Source: Marinobacter goseongensis
GTDB lineage: Bacteria > Pseudomonadota > Gammaproteobacteria > Pseudomonadales > Oleiphilaceae
Assembly: GCF_023156235.1 (NCBI RefSeq)
Contig: NZ_JAKZAI010000007.1
Location: 62,001 to 126,000 of the forward strand
Direction of reading: 5' to 3'
DNA length: 64,000 nucleotides
Shown here: piece by piece, positions 59,595 to 64,000 of the stretch
How positions within the stretch are numbered: the first letter of the stretch is position 1
How the letters are laid out: each line of letters begins with the position of its first letter
Made by a program: the position numbers and the translations under genes
Notes under the pieces: generated by a model
What the model saw: only the letters and a program-made list of their open reading frames with translations
Told to the model about the DNA's origin: nothing
The model's database searches: none

Positions 59595-61253
59595 TTATAT
59601 CCGCTTGCTGCGAACCAGATCCTGCACCAACTCATTTACGGCAGCGGGGATGTCCTGATCGCTGTCAGCGAATACCGCGGCGTTCGCGACATCGGTGCCC
59701 AGATTCACTGCAATGGCGATCAGGCCGTGGGCAGAGAGCAACTGGGCGGTACGGCGCCGGTCATCCGGGCCACCGGCGTTGTCCTCGCTGAGCACCACGG
59801 TGGTCTTGCCCTGATCAAACAGTGCGCGTTCCACCGCCAGCGCGAGGGCCTGGGCCTGCTTGCCGCTGCAGGCAATGATGGCCGGTTTCTGAGCCAGGCG
59901 GCGTGCCCGCTCATCCATGCTGACCGGTTCGAGAGATTCCACGTCACTGGCGGTACCGGCGATCATGCCCGCGCCCACCGTGACGTTGCTCAAACGGTCA
60001 ATGACGATAAAACTGCCCGTAGCATGATTGCGCGGGTAGGCATCGAAGGCCACCGGCTGGCTCAGGGTCAGTTCGCACAGGCCGATCTCATTCAGTTCCA
60101 GAGCCGCCGGGTTGGCGTTCTGATCCAGCGTGTTTACGTCGGTCTGGTGGTGGATCTTCTTGACCGTACCGGAGGTGAACGTCGGGCCCAGCTTGATGTC
60201 GTAAAGGCGTCCGGTTTCCAGCGGTGCATCGGTCATCCACACGATGTTGGCGTTGAAGCGGTTGCCCACTTCCGGCTCGTCTTCGGCCTTGACCAGCATG
60301 TCACCACGACTGACGTCGATCTCATCGGTCAGCGTCAGGGTGACGGCCTGGTCGATGTAGGCCTCTTCAACGTTGCCTTCAAAGGTGACGATTTCCTTCA
60401 CGGTACTGGTGCGACGCGAGGGCAGGGCCATCACTTTGTCACCCGGGCGGACAACGCCGGAGGCAACGGTACCGCAGAATCCCCGGAAATCGAGGTTGGG
60501 ACGATTAACAAACTGCACCGGGAAGCGGAAATGCTCCAGATCCTTGTCGCGGGAGACTTCCACTGTTTCCAGAATTTCCATCAGCGGTTGGCCAGTGAAC
60601 CAGGGCGTGCTTTCACTCCGGTTGACCACATTGTCGCCTTCCAGGGCCGAGATCGGTACGAAACGGATATCCTTTAGGCCGAGCTTGGTGGCGAAGGCCA
60701 GGTATTCGTCCTTGATTTCGTTGAAACGCTCCTCGCTGAAATCCACCAGGTCCATCTTGTTGACGGCCACGACAATGTGGCGAATGCCCAGCAGCGAGGC
60801 GATGAAGGAGTGCCTGCGGGTCTGGGTCAGCACACCGTGACGGGCATCGATCATCAGGATCGCTACTTGCGCGGTCGAGGCGCCGGTGGCCATGTTGCGG
60901 GTGTACTGCTCATGACCCGGTGTATCGGCAATGATGAACTTGCGCTTGTCAGTGGAGAAATAGCGGTAGGCTACATCAATGGTGATGCCCTGCTCGCGTT
61001 CTGCCTGCAGGCCGTCCACCAGCAGCGCCAGGTCGAGCTTCTCACCGGTGGTGCCCATCTTCGCACTGTCGGTTTTCAGGCTGGCCATATGATCTTCATA
61101 GATCATCTTGGTGTCGTGGAGCAGGCGACCGATCAGGGTGCTCTTGCCATCATCAACACTGCCGCAGGTCAGCAGACGCAGCAGTTCCTTGTTCTCGTGT
61201 TGCTTCAGGTAGGCCTGAATGTCTTCGGCGATCAGATCAGACTGGTGTGACAT
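59595..61253 (-). CDS. cysN: Sulfate adenylyltransferase subunit 1 (CysN) with degenerate CysC-like tail
   Basis: GTPase subunit that with CysD makes adenosine 5'-phosphosulfate. The G domain has GSVDDGKST (31-39), DTPGH (110-114) and NKMD (165-168), followed by two beta-barrel domains to about 440. Residues 446-552 correspond to the APS-kinase (CysC) domain fused to CysN in Pseudomonas, but they are much shorter than the usual 190 or so, and the P-loop GLSGAGKST is replaced by [10 protein letters not shown]. Helices such as [20 protein letters not shown] remain alignable. So APS kinase activity should come from a separate gene or be absent. Starts one base after cysD ends. Confidence 0.92.
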   Translation of the reverse strand: MSHQSDLIAEDIQAYLKQHENKELLRLLTCGSVDDGKSTLIGRLLHDTKMIYEDHMASLKTDSAKMGTTGEKLDLALLVDGLQAEREQGITIDVAYRYFSTDKRKFIIADTPGHEQYTRNMATGASTAQVAILMIDARHGVLTQTRRHSFIASLLGIRHIVVAVNKMDLVDFSEERFNEIKDEYLAFATKLGLKDIRFVPISALEGDNVVNRSESTPWFTGQPLMEILETVEVSRDKDLEHFRFPVQFVNRPNLDFRGFCGTVASGVVRPGDKVMALPSRRTSTVKEIVTFEGNVEEAYIDQAVTLTLTDEIDVSRGDMLVKAEDEPEVGNRFNANIVWMTDAPLETGRLYDIKLGPTFTSGTVKKIHHQTDVNTLDQNANPAALELNEIGLCELTLSQPVAFDAYPRNHATGSFIVIDRLSNVTVGAGMIAGTASDVESLEPVSMDERARRLAQKPAIIACSGKQAQALALAVERALFDQGKTTVVLSEDNAGGPDDRRRTAQLLSAHGLIAIAVNLGTDVANAAVFADSDQDIPAAVNELVQDLVRSKRI

Positions 61254-61254
61254 C

Positions 61255-62163
61255 TTAGAAGTACCCTTCCCGCTTTTTCTGTTCCATGGAGCCGGCTGAA
61301 TCGTGGTCGATCACGCGACCCTGACGCTCGGAGCTGGTGGCCAGCAGCATTTCCTGAATGATGTCAGGCAGCGTGGTGGCCTCAGACTCGATCGCGCCGG
61401 TGAGGGGATAGCAGCCCAGGGTGCGGAAGCGGATGGATTTCATCATCGGCTTTTCGCCTTCCTTCAGAGGCATGCGATCGTCGTCCACCATGATCAGCGT
61501 GCCGTCCCGTTCAACCACGGGGCGCACAGCGGAGTAGTACAGGGGAACAATCTCGATGTTTTCAAGGTAGATGTACTGCCAGATATCCAGCTCGGTCCAG
61601 TTGGAGAGCGGGAATACGCGGATGCTTTCGCCCTTGTTGATCTTGCCGTTGTAGGTGTTCCAGAGTTCCGGCCGCTGGTTCTTGGGATCCCAGCGATGGT
61701 ATTCGTCACGGAAGGAGTACACGCGCTCTTTGGCGCGGGATTTCTCTTCGTCCCGACGGGCGCCACCGAAGGCGGCATCGAATTTATACTTGTCCAGGGC
61801 CTGCTTCAGGGACTGGGTTTTCATCACATCGGTATGCTTGGCGCTGCCGTGGGTGAACGGACCGATACCCTGTTTGATGCCATCCTCGTTCTTATGAACG
61901 ATCAAGTCCAGACCGTATTCCTTCACCTTGCGGTCGCGGAAGTCGATCATGTCCCGGAACTTCCAGGTGGTGTCCACGTGCATCAGGGGAAACGGTGGCG
62001 TGCCGGGGTAGAACGCCTTCCTCGCCAGATGCAGCATGACCGCGGAGTCCTTGCCGATGGAGTAGAGCATCACCGGGTTGTCGAACTCAGCCGCGACCTC
62101 CCGAATGATGTGGATGCTTTCAGCTTCCAGCTGCTTGAGATGGGTCAGGTTGTATGTGGTCAT
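61255..62163 (-). CDS. cysD: Sulfate adenylyltransferase subunit 2
   Basis: CysD is the PP-loop ATP-pyrophosphatase subunit that activates sulfate. The 302-residue protein has the PP motif [13 protein letters not shown], the HVDTTWKF and [15 protein letters not shown] blocks, and the C-terminal GYF ending typical of CysD. The ATG at 62163 ([16 protein letters not shown]) matches the E. coli N-terminus; the upstream open frame is not conserved. It forms an operon with cysN. The upstream region has a TATGAT -10 and direct repeats. Confidence 0.96.
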   Translation of the reverse strand: MTTYNLTHLKQLEAESIHIIREVAAEFDNPVMLYSIGKDSAVMLHLARKAFYPGTPPFPLMHVDTTWKFRDMIDFRDRKVKEYGLDLIVHKNEDGIKQGIGPFTHGSAKHTDVMKTQSLKQALDKYKFDAAFGGARRDEEKSRAKERVYSFRDEYHRWDPKNQRPELWNTYNGKINKGESIRVFPLSNWTELDIWQYIYLENIEIVPLYYSAVRPVVERDGTLIMVDDDRMPLKEGEKPMMKSIRFRTLGCYPLTGAIESEATTLPDIIQEMLLATSSERQGRVIDHDSAGSMEQKKREGYF

Positions 62164-62216
62164 TATACTCTGTTGCCGCCTTGCGAACCGAATGGGCTTT
62201 GCGTGTGAATAGCGCA

Positions 62217-62222
62217 ATCATA
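62217..62222 (-). promoter_or_regulatory. Candidate -10 element for cysD-cysN
   Basis: TATGAT on the minus strand, about 54 bases upstream of the cysD ATG. The -35 region is poor, which would fit an activator-dependent promoter such as those controlled by CysB. Confidence 0.35.
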
Positions 62223-62238
62223 CCAGAGGCGATTAGGG

Positions 62239-62277
62239 TATAAGAAGGTGTCCAACTAGAGTTTGGTGCTATAAGAA
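62239..62277. repeat. Direct repeats upstream of cysD
   Basis: TATAAGAA occurs at 62239-62246 and again at 62270-62277, 31 bases apart (about three helical turns), just upstream of the candidate cysD -10 element. The spacing suits an activator binding one face of the helix; CysB is the obvious candidate but no consensus match is claimed. Confidence 0.4.
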
Positions 62278-62323
62278 TATATCGGGGGCATGTTCGCGGT
62301 TCTATGCAACCAGAGCCGGGACC

Positions 62324-62734
62324 TCAGGACAGGGACGCGGCGGACGACAGCAGGGTACTGACGTACCGATCCACGTAATCGTACCCGTTACCCTCGAATT
62401 CGGCGAACTGGATGCCCACCTGATACTCGTCGCGCGCAATGCGGCGCATGTGAACGATGTTGCCGTCAGCGATCACCGCCACAGGCTGAGTCGCCACTAC
62501 GGGCACGGAGAACCGCGCTTTTACCGGAATCCAGCTGCCTGGGACCGGGGCTTTCTGGCCGGGCACCAGCTCTTTCACCAGCTCCTGGCTGCACGAAATC
62601 ATCAGGCCAGTGCGAGAGAGGTTTGAAATCGTGCAGTCGAGACAGCAGCCGTCGTGTCTCTCGATCGTGACTTGAGTCGAGACATCGACGCGTTGTTGAT
62701 TGCGTAGATTCGATTTTACGGCAACTGTTTTCAT
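62324..62734 (-). CDS. PilZ-domain c-di-GMP-binding protein
   Basis: A 136-residue single-domain PilZ protein. It carries both binding motifs: RxxxR as RNQQR (residues 11-15) and NxSxxG as NLSRTG, with the usual beta-barrel pattern between and after them (IVHMRRIARDEYQVGIQFAE). Such proteins act as c-di-GMP receptors in motility, polysaccharide production or virulence; no partner can be named. It is a single gene; the 5' region has a palindrome 24-45 bases before the ATG. Together with the FimX-like and the large PilZ-like protein it makes three c-di-GMP-related genes in this window. Confidence 0.85.
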   Translation of the reverse strand: MKTVAVKSNLRNQQRVDVSTQVTIERHDGCCLDCTISNLSRTGLMISCSQELVKELVPGQKAPVPGSWIPVKARFSVPVVATQPVAVIADGNIVHMRRIARDEYQVGIQFAEFEGNGYDYVDRYVSTLLSSAASLS

Positions 62735-63004
62735 TCTGGCTCTTCTGATTCGGTCGTTTTCAGCTATAACCAGCTGAAAGTCTAGTTGTTTAATTAGTGA
62801 TCAGCAAGATGCCTGTCGCCGTTAGTGGCAGTTTTATGAAGAATTTGTGAACGTTCCGTCAAAAATCAAAGTTCACTGCAGGCGAGTTCGCAAGCGCTGG
62901 TGGCGCTTTTCCCCTGGTTTTGCTTCAGGCCCCGGGCGGGCTGGGGTAAACTGTCTGCCTTAATTCATCGGTGGGCATCACGCCCCAGGACTCCGAACGC
63001 GTTT
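62735..63004. other. Intergenic region between the PilZ gene and rimO
   Basis: A 270-base divergent region, A+T-richer near the PilZ gene. Besides the palindrome at 62758-62779 it holds a loose GTGAAC / GTTCAC pair near 62850 and a short AAGCGC-TGGTG-GCGCTT hairpin (62892-62908) followed by TT. No small gene or RNA gene was recognised. Confidence 0.4.
62758..62779. promoter_or_regulatory. Palindrome upstream of the PilZ gene
   Basis: TTTCAGCT / AGCTGAAA (62758-62765 and 62772-62779), perfect eight-base arms with a six-base spacer, ending 24 bases before the ATG. It could be a repressor site or a leader hairpin near the ribosome site. No further copy was noticed in the window. Confidence 0.45.
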
Positions 63005-64000
63005 ATGACAGATCACCCCCAAACCCCAGTCACCGGCAACGGCAAAGTCGGCTTCATCAGCCTTGGATGTCCCAAGGCCCTGGTCGATTCCGAGCGTATC
63101 CTCACCCAGCTCAGGCTCGACGGCTACGACGTTGTTCCAACCTACAACGACGCCGACATTGTGGTGGTTAACACCTGCGGGTTCATAGACGCGGCCAAGC
63201 AGGAATCCCTCGACGCCATCGGCGAGGCTATCAACGAAAACGGCAAAGTGATCGTCACCGGGTGCATGGGTGTTGAGGCAGACAAGATCCGCGAGACCCA
63301 TCCCGGGGTTCTGGCGGTATCTGGCCCCCATGCGTATGAAGAAGTGGTCGGCGCGGTACACCAGTTCGTGCCGCCCAGGCGCGAGCACGACCCGTTCACT
63401 GATCTGGTTCCGCCCCAGGGGGTAAAGCTGACCCCGCGGCACTATGCCTACCTCAAGATCTCCGAAGGCTGCAACCACCGTTGCACCTTCTGCATCATCC
63501 CGTCCATGCGCGGCGATCTGGTGAGCCGCCCCATCGGTGATGTCATGGACGAGGCCCAGCGCCTGGTGGATGCCGGGGTCAAAGAGCTGCTGGTGATCTC
63601 CCAGGACACCTCAGCCTACGGCGTGGACACCAAATACCGCACCGGTTTCTGGCAGGGCCGGCCGCTGAAAACCAAAATGCAGTCGCTGTGTGAAGCGCTG
63701 GGTGAGATGGGTGTGTGGGTGCGTTTGCACTATGTTTACCCGTATCCCCACGTGGATGATGTGATTCCGCTGATGGCAGAAGGCAAGATCCTGCCGTACC
63801 TGGACATCCCGTTCCAGCACGCCAGCCCGAAAGTGCTCAAGGCCATGAAGCGCCCGGCCCATGACAGCAAGACTCTGGACCGCATCCGCAAGTGGCGTGA
63901 GATCTGCCCCGAGCTGACCATCCGCTCCACCTTCATTGTCGGCTTCCCGGGCGAAACCGAGGAAGACTTCCAGTATTTGCTGGACTGGTTGGATGAAGCC
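63005..64000 (+). CDS. rimO: Ribosomal protein uS12 methylthiotransferase RimO (3' end outside window)
   Basis: Radical SAM enzyme that methylthiolates an aspartate of ribosomal protein S12. The visible 332 codons include the UPF0004 domain ([39 protein letters not shown]) and the radical SAM cysteines C156, C160 and C163 (CNHRCTFC), then [27 protein letters not shown] and the SLGC-type start distinguish RimO from MiaB. The ATG at 63005 has no strong ribosome site. The TRAM domain should follow beyond the window; about 110 codons are missing. Confidence 0.95.
   Translation, partial: MTDHPQTPVTGNGKVGFISLGCPKALVDSERILTQLRLDGYDVVPTYNDADIVVVNTCGFIDAAKQESLDAIGEAINENGKVIVTGCMGVEADKIRETHPGVLAVSGPHAYEEVVGAVHQFVPPRREHDPFTDLVPPQGVKLTPRHYAYLKISEGCNHRCTFCIIPSMRGDLVSRPIGDVMDEAQRLVDAGVKELLVISQDTSAYGVDTKYRTGFWQGRPLKTKMQSLCEALGEMGVWVRLHYVYPYPHVDDVIPLMAEGKILPYLDIPFQHASPKVLKAMKRPAHDSKTLDRIRKWREICPELTIRSTFIVGFPGETEEDFQYLLDWLDEA

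Overview
The window is a chromosomal segment of a free-living gammaproteobacterium, most likely Marinobacter or a close relative. G+C is roughly 60% by eye. Gene order matches Pseudomonas block by block, as remembered: parC-serB-fimX, psd-motAB-rsgA-orn-queG-nnr-tsaE-ami-mutL-miaA-hfq-hflXKC-hisZ-purA; comF, bioBFHCD and acyl-CoA dehydrogenases; holA-lptE-leuS and lnt-corC-ybeY-phoH-miaB. P. aeruginosa itself is argued against because EF-P here carries the Lys34 loop and is flanked by EpmA and EpmB, not the arginine-rhamnosylation type. No rRNA, tRNA, insertion sequence, prophage or CRISPR array was seen, and no stretch over 300 bases lacks a gene.

Layout. 1-6.3 kb: end of parC, serB, and on the other strand a FimX-like protein with degenerate GGDEF and EAL domains plus a PilZ-like protein. 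6.4-10 kb: EF-P beta-lysylation cluster (epmB, efp, epmA) and psd. 10.1-21.8 kb: motA-motB, rsgA, orn, queG, then an overlapping run nnr-tsaE-amidase-mutL-miaA-hfq. 21.8-28 kb: hflX, hflK-hflC, hisZ, purA. 28-31.7 kb: reverse-strand run of a small membrane protein, srkA, another membrane protein, cmoA and cmoB. 31.8-38.3 kb: an FAD oxidoreductase, comF and the complete biotin operon bioBFHCD behind a promoter and a BirA-type operator. 38.3-43.4 kb: a miniature flagellar rod-like protein, an HEXXH metalloprotein, and two paralogous acyl-CoA dehydrogenases; the first has tandem PsrA-type operators. 43.4-44.5 kb: an endonuclease I-family secreted protein and a small coiled-coil protein. 44.5-54.8 kb: holA-lptE-leuS, a zinc-ribbon protein, and miaB-phoH-ybeY-corC-lnt. 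55-64 kb: trmH, an accessory module, yejK, cysD-cysN, a PilZ protein and the start of rimO.

The clearest accessory element is 55.76-58.38 kb: a DUF2235 (Tle1-like) alpha/beta hydrolase whose stop codon overlaps the start of a DUF2931 lipoprotein. This looks like a type VI-type lipase effector with its immunity protein. Base composition falls where the catalytic domain begins, suggesting a resident N-terminal part joined to an acquired toxin domain. Other points worth following: CysN carries a decayed, P-loop-less APS-kinase tail; the endonuclease I homologue has a changed active-site motif; and an 81-residue protein consists of little more than the two ends of a flagellar rod protein.

Most genes are housekeeping. 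Start sites were chosen from Shine-Dalgarno spacing, overlap with neighbours and family N-termini; where these disagree the entry says so. Promoter and operator calls are by-eye matches.
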